DNA from: Methylobacterium durans
Lineage (GTDB): Bacteria > Pseudomonadota > Alphaproteobacteria > Rhizobiales > Beijerinckiaceae
Direction: 5' to 3'
DNA: 64,000 nucleotides
Assembly: GCF_003173715.1 (NCBI RefSeq)
Contig: NZ_CP029550.1
Span: 2,899,501-2,963,500 of the forward strand
Shown here: positions 7,248 to 18,518 of the stretch, piece by piece
How the letters are laid out: each line of letters starts with the position of its first letter
Numbering within the stretch: position 1 is the stretch's first letter
Position numbers and translations under genes: made by a program
The notes under the pieces: generated by a model
Seen by the model: only the letters and a program-made list of their open reading frames with translations
The model's database searches: none
What the model was told of the DNA's origin: nothing

Positions 7248-7409
7248 GCTCGCCTCCTCGTCGCGATGATGCGCGTGCGGCGGGTCTCCGGCCGAAGGCT
7301 CGGGGCCCTCGTCCGGGAAGCTAGGATGGCTCCGTATCAGCCACAACCGTGGGGTGAAATTCCGGGCATGCCCGTCCCCTGGGCAGACGAGCGGGCGGAG
7401 CTGGCGCCC

Positions 7410-7438
7410 TTGACCGGGCTCGCGCTCCGGCGCACATC
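7410..7438 (+). promoter_or_regulatory. Putative sigma-70 promoter of rnpB
   Basis: A good -35 hexamer, TTGACC (7410-7415), is followed after 17 bp by CACATC (7433-7438), a weak -10. The first base of the P1 helix of RNase P RNA, 7446, lies exactly where transcription would start. Confidence 0.45.
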
Positions 7439-7445
7439 CCCGCCC

Positions 7446-7847
<402 letters not shown>

Positions 7848-8175
7848 GCCGCTCGGCCCCATTTTCCGCAGCTTCCTTACCCTCGGTTAACCTTGCTGAG
7901 GTCTGATCGGCGCCTGCGATCCTGCGGTTGCATGCGTTGACGATCCTCAGAGGCCCATGATACCCGCCAACATCCCGTCAACGGCGTATCTCGGATCGGC
8001 GGACGCGCCACGCGTTCGTCGCACGCTCAACCGTGCGCGCGTCCGCGTTCGTGCCACCGGCAACGCCCCGACGATCCGGCCCGCATCGCGGCGGGCTGCG
8101 GACGCTGTAGGCAGCCATGCAAGAACCCTCTCCGGACGAAGCCGTCAGGATTCCGCCTCAGCGCGCGAGGCCGCG
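7848..8175. other. Leader region of the dcw cluster
   Basis: 328 bp without a sizeable gene, and no mraZ, which often precedes rsmH in bacteria. It contains a CtrA-like half site TTAACC (7887-7892) and a possible promoter (TTGACG at 7937-7942, then ATACCC after 17 bp). A 20-codon open frame (8117-8179) ends over the rsmH start. Confidence 0.5.
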
Positions 8176-8179
8176 ATGA
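8117..8179 (+). other. Possible 20-residue leader ORF coupled to rsmH
   Basis: The ATG at 8117 opens 20 codons whose TGA (8177-8179) overlaps the rsmH ATG as ATGA. Translational coupling would work through such an overlap. No ribosome site stands out and the peptide is arginine/proline-rich, so it may be chance in high-GC DNA. Confidence 0.2.
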
Positions 8180-9237
8180 GGCGCCCAGCCAAGGGGCAGG
8201 GCTCGGCCGAGGGCCGGGGCGGTCCCGCCGCTCCGCACGTGCCGGTGCTGCTCGGACCCGTGCTGGAGGCCCTCGACCTCACGCGCGCCGGGCTCTCGGT
8301 CGACGGCACCTTCGGCGCCGGCGGCTACACCCGGGCCCTCCTCGCCGCCCAGCTGCAGGAGCGCGTCGTCGCGATCGACCGCGATCCCAATGCCATCACG
8401 GGCGGCCAGGGGCTCGTCGCCGAGGCCGGCGGGCGGTTGCGCCTCGTGCCCGGCCGCTTCGGCGATCTCGACGCGATCCTGCGCGACCTCGGCGAGGTTG
8501 GGGCCGACCGGGTGGTGCTCGACATCGGCGTCTCCTCGATGCAGCTCGATCAGGCCGATCGCGGCTTCTCGTTTCGGCAGGACGGCCCCCTCGACATGCG
8601 GATGGAGCGCGCGGGCGAGAGCGCGGCCGACCTCGTGAACGGGGCGGAAGAGGCTGACCTCGCCGACATCCTGTTCCATTACGGTGAGGAGCGCCGCGCC
8701 CGCGCGGTCGCCCGCGCCATCATCGAGCGCCGCCGCCGCGGCCCGATCGAGACGACGGCCGACCTCGCCGACCTCGTGGCCGGCGTGGTGCGGGCTGACC
8801 CGGCAAGCGGCATCCACCCGGCCACCCGCACCTTCCAGGGCCTGCGCATCGCCGTGAACGACGAGCTCGGCGAGCTGGTGCGCGCGTTGCACGCGGCCGA
8901 GCGCGCGCTCCGGCCCGGCGGCCGCCTCGCGGTGGTGACCTTCCACTCGCTGGAGGACCGCATCGTGAAGCAGTTCTTCTCCGCCCGCAGCGGCCGGGCG
9001 GTGCAGGCCTCGCGGCACGTGCCGAGCGTCGAGCGTCCCGTGCCGAAGAGCTTCGAGCCCGTCATCAAGGGTCCGATCCTGCCGAGCGAAGCCGAGATGG
9101 CGGCCAATCCCCGCGCCCGCTCGGCGAAGTTGCGCGCGGGCGAGCGCACGGATGCGCCGGTGCCGGAGCCGCTCGCGGCGATCGAGATGCTGGCGAGCCT
9201 GCCGGCGAGCGCCACTCGCGGAGGGCCGCGCCGGTGA
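8176..9237 (+). CDS. rsmH: 16S rRNA (cytosine(1402)-N(4))-methyltransferase
   Basis: 353 residues. It N4-methylates C1402 in the ribosomal P site using S-adenosylmethionine. The start at 8176 places [13 protein letters not shown] near the N-terminus, as in the family. The SAM-binding glycine motif [10 protein letters not shown], the acidic AIDRDP strand, [10 protein letters not shown] and [12 protein letters not shown] are all present. It is the first gene of the dcw run and ends in a GTGA overlap with ftsL, so the two are translated together. The frame stays open upstream to 7957, but that extension lacks family sequence. Confidence 0.95.
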   Translation: MRRPAKGQGSAEGRGGPAAPHVPVLLGPVLEALDLTRAGLSVDGTFGAGGYTRALLAAQLQERVVAIDRDPNAITGGQGLVAEAGGRLRLVPGRFGDLDAILRDLGEVGADRVVLDIGVSSMQLDQADRGFSFRQDGPLDMRMERAGESAADLVNGAEEADLADILFHYGEERRARAVARAIIERRRRGPIETTADLADLVAGVVRADPASGIHPATRTFQGLRIAVNDELGELVRALHAAERALRPGGRLAVVTFHSLEDRIVKQFFSARSGRAVQASRHVPSVERPVPKSFEPVIKGPILPSEAEMAANPRARSAKLRAGERTDAPVPEPLAAIEMLASLPASATRGGPRR

Positions 9238-9698
9238 TCCGTCTCCTCAACGTGCTCGCCGTCCTCGGACTCGTGGCCTCGGCGATCTACGCCTACTCGA
9301 CGAAGTACGAGACCCTGAACCTCGCGGGCCAGGTCTCGAAGCTGAAGAGCCAGCTTCACAAGGAGCGGCAGGCCATCGCCGTGCTGCGGGCCGAGTGGCA
9401 GCTCCTGACCCGGCCGGACCGCCTCCAGGCGGCGGTGGAGAAGCACATCGCGCTGGAGCCGATCGGCACCGAGCACCTCGCGCGCCTCTCCGACCTTCCG
9501 GCCCGACCGGAGCGCGGCGACGAGATCGGCCGGCTGCTCGCCGCCACCGCGACGCCGAAGGAGAAGCCGTCCTCCGCTGCCGCCGAGCCGCGCACGACGG
9601 GCTCCATTACTCGCACCGTCACGACCACGACCCGGCCGGCGACGACCCACACGCCCAAGGCCGCTGCCACCACCGCACCCACGACGGCTTCGAGGTAG
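9234..9698 (+). CDS. ftsL: Cell division protein FtsL
   Basis: 154 residues. It is a bitopic divisome protein that partners with FtsB and FtsQ and helps activate septal synthesis. It has a short N-terminus, a transmembrane helix (about 3-22, [19 protein letters not shown]), then a coiled-coil-like helix, [15 protein letters not shown] (the conserved 'EW..L..P.RL' motif) and a threonine/alanine-rich tail. GTG start overlaps the rsmH stop. FtsL sequences vary strongly, so the call rests on topology, the EW motif and position. Confidence 0.88.
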   Translation: MIRLLNVLAVLGLVASAIYAYSTKYETLNLAGQVSKLKSQLHKERQAIAVLRAEWQLLTRPDRLQAAVEKHIALEPIGTEHLARLSDLPARPERGDEIGRLLAATATPKEKPSSAAAEPRTTGSITRTVTTTTRPATTHTPKAAATTAPTTASR

Positions 9699-9703
9699 TT
9701 CCC

Positions 9704-11644
9704 GTGTCCGAAGACGCTCATCCCGGCCGCGGCGCGCCTCACGGCGGCGAGGACGGCACGAACCCGCATCTCGCATCCGACGATTTCGCGCCCGACGCGG
9801 CTGCGCCGGCGCAGGAGGCGGAATCGGGGCAGGGGGCCGCCTGGGAGGGGCCGATGGACGAGGCCGGCGCGCAGGCTGCCCCGCCGCCCGAGGCGCCGCG
9901 CGGCGGCCCCGCGATGCGGCTCGTACGGGCCATGTTCCGCCTCGCGATCGAGCGATCCTACACCCGTGTCGGTCTCGTCGGCCTCGCCTTCGCGGGCGTG
10001 TTTGGCGCGATCAGCGTGCGCCTCCTGATGATGGCGGCTTTCGGCGACCCGCCGAGCCAGGAGCACAGGGTCGCGGCCGCCGCGACGACGGCGATCCGCC
10101 CCGATATCATCGACCGCAACGGCGAGGTGCTCGCCACCGACATCCGCACCGTCTCGGTCTTCGCCGAGCCCGGCAACATCTACGACAAGGACGAGGCGGT
10201 GGAGCTTCTCACCGCCGTCCTGCCCGACCTCAACGCCACGGAACTGCGCGCCAAGCTGACGCCGAAGCCCGGCAAGAAGGGCGTGGGCTTCGTCTGGGTG
10301 AAGCGCGAGCTGACCCCGAAGCAGCAGGCCGAGGTGCACCGGCTCGGCATTCCCGGCATCGGCTTCCTGCCCGATCACAAGCGTGTCTATCCGAACGGCA
10401 CCGCCGCCGCCCACATCCTGGGCGTAACGAACCTCGACAACGTCGGTATCGCCGGCATCGAGAAGTACATCGACAACCAGGGCAACAAGGCGCTCAACGA
10501 GTTCGGCCTCATCGAGAAGCAGACTGACCTGAAGCCGGTTCAACTCTCGATCGACTTGCGCGCCCAATTCGCGGTGCGCGACGAGCTCGCCAAGGGCATC
10601 GAGCATTTCCGGGCCAAGGCCGGCGCCTCGATGATCATGGACGTGACGACGGGTGAGGTCATCGCCCTCGTCTCGATGCCGGATTTCGACCCGAACAACC
10701 CGGTCGACGCGCTCACCGACGACCGTATCAACCGCATGAATGTCGGCGTCTACGAGATGGGCTCGACCTTCAAGGCGATGACGCTCGCCATGGCGCTCGA
10801 ATCCGGCAAGTACAACGTCAACTCGACGTTCGACACCCGCGGCGGCGTGCTGAACTGGGGCCGCCAGAAAATCCACGAATACCACGGCACCAACCGGGTC
10901 ATCACGATGCCGGAGGTGTTCACGCACTCCTCCAACATCGGCTCGGCCAAGATGGCGCTCGGCGTCGGCGTGCCAGGCCACAAGGCCTTCCTGAAGAAGA
11001 TGGGCCTGCTCGACCGGCTCAGGACAGAGCTTCCGGAGAGCGCCGCGCCGATCATCCCGCCGCGCTGGACCGAGATCAACACGATCACGATCGCCTTCGG
11101 CCACGGCCTCGCGGTGGCCCCGCTGCAGGCCTCGGCGGCCGTCGCCGCGATCTCGAACGGCGGCTTCCTGATGACGCCGACCTTCCTGAAGACCACGCCG
11201 GAGGAGGCGATGGGCAAGGCGACGCGCGTGCTCAAGCCCGAGACCAGCGAAGCGATGCGCTTCATCATGCGCCTGAACGCGGTGGAGGGTTCGGCCAAGA
11301 AGGCGGCGATCCCCTACTACTTCGTCGGCGGTAAGACCGGCACGGCCGAGAAGGTGATCAACGGGCGCTACGTGAAGAACCGGCTGTTCACGACCTTCAT
11401 GGCGGCGGCCCCCATGGACAAGCCGAGATACCTCTTCGTCACGCTCATGGACGAGCCGCAGGGTCTGCCGGAAAGCGGCGGGTACGCCACCGCGGCCTGG
11501 AATTCGGGCGTGGTGACGGGCAAGGTGATCGAGCGCGTGACGCCGATCCTCGGCCTGCCGCCCTATTTCGAGCCGCCGGCCAAACCCTTCCCGCTCATGG
11601 TGAAGCTCGGCGCCTATCACGCGACGCAGGTGGGCGGCCCGTGA
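9704..11644 (+). CDS. ftsI: Septal peptidoglycan transpeptidase FtsI (PBP3)
   Basis: 646 residues from GTG 9704. This is the class B penicillin-binding protein that crosslinks septal peptidoglycan in the periplasm. An unusually long, acidic, alanine-rich cytoplasmic N-terminus (about 80 residues) precedes the single membrane helix, then the PBP dimerisation domain and the transpeptidase domain. The active-site triads are visible: STFK (serine nucleophile), SSN and KTGT. It starts six bases after ftsL and is followed by murE, the standard dcw order. A start nearer the membrane helix (the methionine in MRLVRAMFRL) is possible. Confidence 0.95.
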   Translation: MSEDAHPGRGAPHGGEDGTNPHLASDDFAPDAAAPAQEAESGQGAAWEGPMDEAGAQAAPPPEAPRGGPAMRLVRAMFRLAIERSYTRVGLVGLAFAGVFGAISVRLLMMAAFGDPPSQEHRVAAAATTAIRPDIIDRNGEVLATDIRTVSVFAEPGNIYDKDEAVELLTAVLPDLNATELRAKLTPKPGKKGVGFVWVKRELTPKQQAEVHRLGIPGIGFLPDHKRVYPNGTAAAHILGVTNLDNVGIAGIEKYIDNQGNKALNEFGLIEKQTDLKPVQLSIDLRAQFAVRDELAKGIEHFRAKAGASMIMDVTTGEVIALVSMPDFDPNNPVDALTDDRINRMNVGVYEMGSTFKAMTLAMALESGKYNVNSTFDTRGGVLNWGRQKIHEYHGTNRVITMPEVFTHSSNIGSAKMALGVGVPGHKAFLKKMGLLDRLRTELPESAAPIIPPRWTEINTITIAFGHGLAVAPLQASAAVAAISNGGFLMTPTFLKTTPEEAMGKATRVLKPETSEAMRFIMRLNAVEGSAKKAAIPYYFVGGKTGTAEKVINGRYVKNRLFTTFMAAAPMDKPRYLFVTLMDEPQGLPESGGYATAAWNSGVVTGKVIERVTPILGLPPYFEPPAKPFPLMVKLGAYHATQVGGP

Positions 11645-11660
11645 CCGGAGGTTGCGCGCG

Positions 11661-13136
11661 ATGACCGCGATCGGCCCGACATTGAGCGACCTGTTCCCCG
11701 ATGCCCCGACCGACGGGGCCGGGGACTATGTCGTGGCGGGCCTCACCGCCGACTCGCGGAAGGTGGCGCCCGGCTTCGTGTTCCTGGCGGTGCCGGGCAC
11801 CCGCGTCGACGGCAAGGCGTTCGCTGCGGGTGCGGTCGCCGCCGGTGCTATCGCCGTCGTCGGGGAGGGCGCGGCCCCGCCGGACCTCGACCCCGACGTT
11901 CCCTGGATCGCCGTCGAGGACGTGCATCGCTGCCTCGCGCTTGCCGCCGCACGCTTCCACGCGACCCAGCCCGAGACCGTCGTCGCCGTCACGGGCACGA
12001 GCGGCAAGAGCTCGGTCGCCGACTTCTCCCGCCAGATCCTCTCGCGCCTCGGCCGGGAGGCCGCGAGCCTCGGCACCGTCGGCATCGTGACGAACCGCGG
12101 CGCCGCCTACGGCTCGCTGACGACGCCCGATCCCGTCACGCTCCACAAGACGCTCGCCTGCCTCGTCCGCCAGGACGGCATCACGGACCTCGCCATGGAG
12201 GCCTCCTCCCACGGCATCGTGCAGCGGCGCCTCGACGGGGTGCGACTGTCGGCGGTCGGGTTCACCAATCTCGGGCGGGACCATCTCGATTACCACGCCA
12301 CGGTCGAGGAATACCTCGCGGCGAAGCTGCGCCTGTTCACGACGCTGGCGAAGCCCGGCACGCCCGCGATCGTCAACGCCGACGGCGCCTATGCCGAGCG
12401 CGTGATCGCGGCGGCCGAAGGCAACGGGCTCGACATCCGCACCACGGGCCGCGCCGGCACCCACATCCGCCTCGAGGAATCCCGCACCGAGGGCTTCGCG
12501 CAGGTGCTGCGGCTGACCGGTCCCGGCGGCAGCCACACGGTCCGCCTGCCCCTCGTCGGCGGCTTCCAGGTCGAGAACGCGCTCGTGGCGGCGGGGCTCG
12601 CCCTCGCGACCCCGGCGGGCGATGGCGATCCGGGCGCCGTCTTCGCGGCCCTGGAGCATCTCGCGGGCGTCCCCGGCCGCATGGAGCGGATCGGGGAGAT
12701 CAACGGTGCGCTCTGCCTCGTCGATTACGCCCACAAGCCCGAGGCGCTGGAGGGCGTGCTGACGGCGTTGCGCCCCTTCGCGACGGGTCGGCTCGTCCTC
12801 GTCTTCGGCTGCGGCGGCGACCGCGACCGGGGCAAGCGCCCGCTGATGGGCGCGATCGCCGCGCGTCTCGCCGACCGGGTGATCGTCACCGATGACAACC
12901 CGCGCACCGAGGAGCCCGCCGCGATCCGCGCCGCGATCCTCGAGGCCGCGCCGGGAGCGGCCGAGATCGGTGACCGGGCCGAGGCGATCCGTGAGGCGGT
13001 GCAGGGCCTCGGTCCAGGCGACGTGCTGGTTGTTGCCGGCAAGGGTCATGAAACCGGCCAGATCGTGGGGGATCGCGTGCTCCCGTTCTCGGACCACGAC
13101 GTGGTCCGCGCCGCGATCGCGGAGGTGAAGGGATGA
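11661..13136 (+). CDS. murE: UDP-MurNAc-tripeptide synthetase (meso-DAP adding)
   Basis: 491 residues. It adds meso-diaminopimelate to UDP-MurNAc-L-Ala-D-Glu in the cytoplasm. The Mur ligase ATP site is GTSGKSS; the central domain has EASSHG and the C-terminal domain has DYAHKPEAL, GCGGDRDRGKRP and the DAP-specifying DNPR motif. The ATG at 11661 was chosen because the family pattern begins soon after it; GGAGG lies 11 bases upstream. Ends in an ATGA overlap with murF. Confidence 0.95.
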   Translation: MTAIGPTLSDLFPDAPTDGAGDYVVAGLTADSRKVAPGFVFLAVPGTRVDGKAFAAGAVAAGAIAVVGEGAAPPDLDPDVPWIAVEDVHRCLALAAARFHATQPETVVAVTGTSGKSSVADFSRQILSRLGREAASLGTVGIVTNRGAAYGSLTTPDPVTLHKTLACLVRQDGITDLAMEASSHGIVQRRLDGVRLSAVGFTNLGRDHLDYHATVEEYLAAKLRLFTTLAKPGTPAIVNADGAYAERVIAAAEGNGLDIRTTGRAGTHIRLEESRTEGFAQVLRLTGPGGSHTVRLPLVGGFQVENALVAAGLALATPAGDGDPGAVFAALEHLAGVPGRMERIGEINGALCLVDYAHKPEALEGVLTALRPFATGRLVLVFGCGGDRDRGKRPLMGAIAARLADRVIVTDDNPRTEEPAAIRAAILEAAPGAAEIGDRAEAIREAVQGLGPGDVLVVAGKGHETGQIVGDRVLPFSDHDVVRAAIAEVKG

Positions 13137-14607
13137 CCGACCAGATAACCGACGCGCCGCTCTGGGTCGCCGCTGATCTCGCCTCGGCGACCGGCGGCCG
13201 CTTCGTCGGCGAGGCCCGCCCGATCACCGGCGCCTCGATCGATACCCGCAGCCTTCAGCCCGGCGACCTGTTCTTCGCGATCCGCGGCGAGGCCCGAGAC
13301 GGGCACGACTTCGCTCCCGACGCGCTGAAGCGCGGAGCCGGAGCGGCGGTCGTCTCCGAATCCCGCGCCGGGGACTTCGTCGGCCATGGTCCCGTGCTGG
13401 CGGTTCCGGAAGGGTCGGACGATCCGGTCCTCGACGCCATGCGCCGCCTCGGGCAGGCCGCCCGTGCGCGCACCGAGGCCGCGATCGTCGCGGTGACGGG
13501 CTCCGTCGGCAAGACCGGCACCAAGGAGGCCCTTCGCCACGTGCTCTCGGCGCAAGGGGCGACCCACGCGTCGGTCGCCTCCTACAACAACCACTGGGGC
13601 GTGCCCCTGACGCTCACCCGCATGCCGGCCGAGACCCGTTTCGGCGTGTTCGAGATCGGCATGAACCACGCCGCCGAGATCCTGCCGCTCACCGCGATGG
13701 TCCGGCCGGACGTGGCGCTGATCACCACGGTCGAGCCGGTCCATATCGAGCATTTCCGCTCGCTCTCGGCCATCGCCGACGCGAAGGGCGAGATCTTCTC
13801 CGGGCTGAAGCCCGGCGGCGTCGCCGTGATCAACCGCGACAACCCGAACTTTCCCCGCCTGCTCGCCCACGCGCAGGCTTCCCGCGCCGGGCGCGTCGTC
13901 ACATTCGGCGAACATCCGGACGCCGACGTGCGGGCCAACCGCATCGTGCTGCGCCCCGACCTGTCTGTGGTCGACGCGCGCGTGATGGGCATTCCCGTCA
14001 CCTACCAGCTCGGCACGCCGGGCCGGCACGTCGCCATGAACTCGCTCGGCGTGATGGGCGTCGTGCACGCGCTCGGTGCCGATCTCGCCCGCGCCGCCCT
14101 CTCGCTCGCGGCCCTGAAGCCGCCGGTCGGCCGCGGCGAGCGCACCGCGCTCGCGATCAAGGGCGGCGAGGCCTTCCTCGTCGACGAGAGCTACAACGCC
14201 AACCCGGCCTCGATCCGCGCGGCGCTGGCGACGCTCGCCGCCATCGAGACCGGTCCGCGCGGGCGCCGCATCGCCGTGCTCGGCGACATGCTGGAGCTCG
14301 GCGAGGGGGCCGAGCGCCACCACCGGGAACTTGCCGCCGCCGCCGAGGCGAGCGGGATCGATCTCGTCTTCACCGCGGGCGCCCTGATGCGTCACCTGTT
14401 CGAGGCGCTGCCGGTCGGTCGCCGGGGGTCGCCTGCGCCACCTCGACCGACCTCGTCGAGCCGCTGCTCGGCGCCTTGCGGCCCGGCGACGCCGTGATGG
14501 TGAAGGGCTCGAACAGCATCCGCATGGGGCGGATTGTCGAGGCGCTCAAAGCCCGCTACGCGATCGACCCTGCGCAGCGCGGGGCGGCCCTCTCGGCGGC
14601 CCCGTGA
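13133..14607 (+). CDS. murF: UDP-MurNAc-pentapeptide synthetase (apparent frameshift)
   Basis: This enzyme attaches D-Ala-D-Ala to UDP-MurNAc-tripeptide. [12 protein letters not shown] (ATP site), [16 protein letters not shown] and [11 protein letters not shown] are typical. As sequenced, the frame breaks at the G5 run 14424-14428 and would stop at 14497. Adding one G restores the expected ending ([16 protein letters not shown]) up to TGA 14605-14607, giving 491 residues. The gene is essential and single in this cluster, so a homopolymer sequencing error is more likely than true loss. ATGA overlap with murE. Confidence 0.92.
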
Positions 14608-14719
14608 CGTCTCTTCTCGCGCCGCGATCCTGCCTCGGACGGACGTGGACGGGCCGGAGGTCGCCGCACCCTCCCACGCCCCGCCTCCCCAATCGAACCC
14701 TGCTGCGGCCGAGCCCCGG

Positions 14720-15805
14720 ATGCTGTATCTCCTCTCGGACTTGAGCGGCAGTTTCTCGCCCTTCAACGTCTTCCGCTACATCACCTTCCGCACCGGCGGC
14801 GCGCTGTTCACGGCGGGCCTGTTCGTGTTCTGGTTCGGCCCCTGGATCATCTCGCTGCTGCGCCTGCGGCAGGGTAAGGGCCAGCCGATCCGCGAGGATG
14901 GCCCGCAATCGCACCTCCTCACGAAGCGCGGCACGCCGACGATGGGCGGGCTGATGATCCTGGCCGGCGCCATCGTGGCGGTGCTGCTCTGGGCGAACCC
15001 GCGCAACCACTACGTCTGGATCACCCTTGCGGTGACGCTGGGCTTCGGCGCCATCGGCTTCTACGACGACTACCTCAAGGTCACGAAGCAGTCCCACAAG
15101 GGCTTCTCCGGCAAGTTCCGGCTCGCGCTCGAAGCGCTCCTGGCCGTGAGCGCCTGCACGATGATCGCGCTCTACTCGCCGGCCGCCCTGCAGAACCAAC
15201 TCGCCTTCCCGGTCTTCAAGGACGCGCTCCTGAATCTCGGCTGGTTCTACGTGCTGTTCGCCGGATTCGTGATCGTGGGCGCGGGCAACGCGGTCAACAT
15301 CACGGACGGGCTCGACGGGCTCGCGATCGTGCCCGTGATGATCGCGTGCGGCACCTTCGGAGTGATCGCCTACCTCGTCGGAAACTCTTTCACCGCCAAC
15401 TACTTGCAAGTGAACTACGTGCGTGACACGGGCGAGCTCGCGATCGTCTGCGGCGCGGTGATCGGTGCGGGCCTCGGCTTCCTCTGGTTCAATGCTCCGC
15501 CCGCGCAGATCTTCATGGGCGACACCGGCTCGCTGGCATTGGGCGGCCTCCTCGGCACCGTGGCGGTGGCCACGAAGCACGAGATCGTGCTCGCCATCGT
15601 CGGCGGCCTGTTCGTCCTCGAGATCATGTCGGTGATCATCCAGGTCGCCTCCTTCAAGCTCACGGGCAAGCGCGTCTTCCGGATGGCGCCGATCCACCAC
15701 CATTTCGAGCAGAAGGGCTGGAAGGAGCCGCAGGTCGTGATCCGCTTCTGGATCATCGCCGTGATCCTGGCGCTGGCCGGCCTCGCGACCCTGAAGTTGC
15801 GCTAG
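14720..15805 (+). CDS. mraY: Phospho-MurNAc-pentapeptide transferase
   Basis: 361 residues, polytopic. It transfers phospho-MurNAc-pentapeptide to undecaprenyl phosphate in the inner membrane, making lipid I. Start [10 protein letters not shown] is the usual alphaproteobacterial form. The motifs [16 protein letters not shown] (the aspartates proposed for magnesium binding), [13 protein letters not shown] and the histidine-rich [11 protein letters not shown] loop are present, with about ten hydrophobic segments. There is a 112-bp gap after murF with no evident signal. Confidence 0.96.
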   Translation: MLYLLSDLSGSFSPFNVFRYITFRTGGALFTAGLFVFWFGPWIISLLRLRQGKGQPIREDGPQSHLLTKRGTPTMGGLMILAGAIVAVLLWANPRNHYVWITLAVTLGFGAIGFYDDYLKVTKQSHKGFSGKFRLALEALLAVSACTMIALYSPAALQNQLAFPVFKDALLNLGWFYVLFAGFVIVGAGNAVNITDGLDGLAIVPVMIACGTFGVIAYLVGNSFTANYLQVNYVRDTGELAIVCGAVIGAGLGFLWFNAPPAQIFMGDTGSLALGGLLGTVAVATKHEIVLAIVGGLFVLEIMSVIIQVASFKLTGKRVFRMAPIHHHFEQKGWKEPQVVIRFWIIAVILALAGLATLKLR

Positions 15806-15863
15806 GCGCGACGATATGGTCCTTCGGCGGCGAAATTCGACGTCGCCGCGTACCGGAACATCC

Positions 15864-17230
15864 ATGACCCCCGTCACCACCTACGAAGGGCGCCGCGTCG
15901 CCTTGTTCGGCCTCGGCGGCTCGGGACTCGCGACTGCCCTCGCGCTCAGGGCCGGCGGCGCCGCGGTCGCGGCCTGGGACGACAACCCGGCGAGCCGGGA
16001 GCGGGCGCGGGAGCAGGGCATCGAGACGGTGGATCTCCGCGAGGCTGACTGGTCGGACTTCGCCGCCCTGGTCCTGTCGCCCGGCGTGCCGCTGACCCAT
16101 CCCGAGCCCCACTGGACGGTGGGCCTCGCCCGGGCGGCCGGCGTCGCGGTGATCGGCGATGTCGAGCTGTTCTGCCGCGAGCGGGCGAAGAGCGCGCCGG
16201 GCAGCCCCTTCATCGCGATCACCGGCACCAACGGCAAGTCGACGACGACGGCGCTGATTGCCCATCTCCTGCGCGAGACCGGGCAGGACGTGCAGATGGG
16301 CGGCAACATCGGCACCGCGATCCTGTCGCTGGAGCCGCCGATGGCGGGCCGCGTCCACGTGATCGAGCTGTCTTCCTTCCAGATCGACCTGACGCCGTCG
16401 CTGAAGCCCTCCGTCGGCATCCTCCTCAACATCACGCCGGACCATCTCGACCGGCACGGCACCATGGAGCAATACGCGGCCATCAAGGAGCGGCTTGTGG
16501 CGGGCGCCGACCTCGCGGTCGTCGGCATCGACGACGGCCCGAGCCGGCTCATCGCGGAGCGGCGCGAGGGCCCAACCGTCCGCGTCCACGTCGCCGGCCC
16601 GACCGAGGCGCTCGCCCCCGCAGGCGGGCTCGTCGCCCGGGACGGCGTGATCCGCGAGGGCGAGGCGGTGGTGGCGGAGCTTGCCGGCATCGGCTCGCTG
16701 CGCGGCGCGCACAATTGGCAGAACGCGGCCGTTGCGGCCGCCGCCGTGCGCGGCCTCGGAGTGAGCGGCGAGGCGCTGCAGGCGGCTCTGCGAAGCTTCC
16801 CCGGCCTGCCGCACCGGATGGAGGAGGTGGCCCGGCGCGGCCGCGTGCTCTTCGTCAACGATTCCAAGGCGACGAACGCCGATTCCACCGAGAAGGCCCT
16901 CACCGCGTTCCGTGACATCCACTGGATCCTCGGCGGCAAGGCCAAGGAGGGCGGCATCTACCCCCTCGTGCCCCTGTTCCCCGCGTCGCCCACGCCTACC
17001 TGATCGGCGCGGCGAGTGACGCCTTCGCGGCGACGCTGGAGGGCGCCGTGCCCTATACCCGCTGCGAGACCCTCGACGTCGCGACCCGCGCCGCCGCTGA
17101 GGGCGCGGCCGCGTCCGGAGCGCCCGAGCCCGTGGTGCTGCTCTCGCCGGCCTGCGCCTCCTACGATCAGTTCCGCAGCTTCGAGGAGCGCGGCGACCGC
17201 TTCCGCGAGCTCGTGCGGGCGCTACCCTGA
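15864..17230 (+). CDS. murD: UDP-MurNAc-L-Ala:D-Glu ligase (apparent frameshift)
   Basis: It adds D-glutamate to UDP-MurNAc-L-alanine. The N-terminal Rossmann motif FGLGGSGLA, the ATP site [10 protein letters not shown], and HRMEEV plus [11 protein letters not shown] in the C-terminal domain are visible. The frame breaks at the C4 run 16979-16982 and would end at 17003. One added C joins it to the expected RVAHAYLIG and [12 protein letters not shown] ending at 17230, 455 residues in all. The gene is essential, so sequencing error is the likely cause. Confidence 0.92.
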
Positions 17231-17351
17231 GTCGTGACGGACGTCAGAAACCGATAACCATAAGAGACCCTTTACCATTCGGGCACAGGATCGCGGCCGG
17301 CTGTCGGACGCCTCCCCCGGGGCGTCCCCCGGACGGAGCACGCCGCTTGCC

Positions 17352-18518
17352 ATGATGTCCCGCGCGGAACGCACGCCCCTGACCGATTGGTGGTGGACCG
17401 TCGACCGCGGCCTGCTCGCCGCCCTCGGCGCTCTCATGGTGGCCGGCCTCGTCTTCCTGATGGGTGGCGGGCCTCCGGTGGCCGAGCGCATCGGCCTGCC
17501 GACCTTCTATTTCCTGAACCGGCAGGCGCTCTATCTCGCGCCCACCATCCTCCTCATTGTCGCGGTCTCGTTCCTGTCGCTGCGCCACGTCCGGCGGATC
17601 GCCCTCGTGACCTGGCTGCTCGGGGTGGTTCTCTGCGTGCTCGCCGGCAAGTTCGGCCCGGAGATCAAGGGCGCGCACCGCTGGATCCAGTTCGGCTCCT
17701 TCGGCCTGCAGCCCTCGGAGTTCGTGAAGCCCGCCTTCGTGGTGGTGGCGGCCTGGGCCTTCTCGGAGGGTGCGCAGCGGCGCGACATGCCGGGCGGCTT
17801 CCTCGCCATCCTGCTCCTGCCGATCACCATCGTGCCGCTGATCCTGCAGCCCGATTTCGGGCAGACCATGCTGATCACGATCGTCTGGTGCGCCCTGTTC
17901 TTCGTGGCCGGCCTGCACTGGTTCTGGGTGGCGGGCCTCGGCGCCCTCGGCCTGATCGGCGTGTTCACCGCCTACACGTTCCTGCACCACGTTCGCGAGC
18001 GCATCACCCGCTTCCTCGACAAGGATTCGGGCGACAGCTTCCAGGAATTCTGGTCGCGGGAATCGTTCCGCTCCGGCGGCTGGTTCGGCACCGGCCCGGG
18101 GGAGGGGGTGGCCAAGCGCCACCTGCCCGACGCACATACGGACTTCATCTTCTCGGTCACCGGCGAGGAGTTCGGCGTGCTGGTCTGTCTCGGTCTCGTG
18201 GCGCTCTTCGCCTTCATCGTCATGCGCGGCCTGAAACTCGCGCGGCGCACCGACGACACCTTCTCGCGGCTCGCCATCACCGGGCTGACCACCCTGTTCG
18301 GCCTGCAGGCGTGCATCAATATGGCGGTGAACACGCGCCTCATGCCCGCCAAGGGCATGACGCTGCCCTTCGTCTCCTACGGAGGCTCGTCGCTGATCTC
18401 GCTGGCGCTTGGCATGGGCTTCCTCATCGCGCTGACCCGCAAGCGTCCCCGCGTGACCATGCTCAGCCAGAAGCCGCCGGGCACCGCGCCCGCCACCGTC
18501 GCGGGAGTGATGCGGTGA
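17352..18518 (+). CDS. ftsW: Lipid II polymerase / divisome SEDS protein FtsW
   Basis: 388 residues with about ten membrane segments. SEDS glycosyltransferase that polymerises septal glycan together with FtsI. Family sequences GAHRWIQFG, FQPSE-type FGLQPSEFVK, EEFGVLVCLGLVALF and the C-terminal MTLPFVSYGGSSLIS are all present. Two adjacent ATGs (17352, 17355) could start it. The 121-bp gap after murD contains TAACCAT and TTTACCAT, CtrA-like half sites with irregular spacing. GTGA overlap with murG. Confidence 0.95.
   Translation: MMSRAERTPLTDWWWTVDRGLLAALGALMVAGLVFLMGGGPPVAERIGLPTFYFLNRQALYLAPTILLIVAVSFLSLRHVRRIALVTWLLGVVLCVLAGKFGPEIKGAHRWIQFGSFGLQPSEFVKPAFVVVAAWAFSEGAQRRDMPGGFLAILLLPITIVPLILQPDFGQTMLITIVWCALFFVAGLHWFWVAGLGALGLIGVFTAYTFLHHVRERITRFLDKDSGDSFQEFWSRESFRSGGWFGTGPGEGVAKRHLPDAHTDFIFSVTGEEFGVLVCLGLVALFAFIVMRGLKLARRTDDTFSRLAITGLTTLFGLQACINMAVNTRLMPAKGMTLPFVSYGGSSLISLALGMGFLIALTRKRPRVTMLSQKPPGTAPATVAGVMR

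Noticed and set aside
9356..11620. Long open frames opposite real genes, such as the one antisense to ftsI
   Set aside because: High GC at third positions keeps the complementary frame open. The products are low-complexity and match no family, whereas the plus-strand genes have full motifs.
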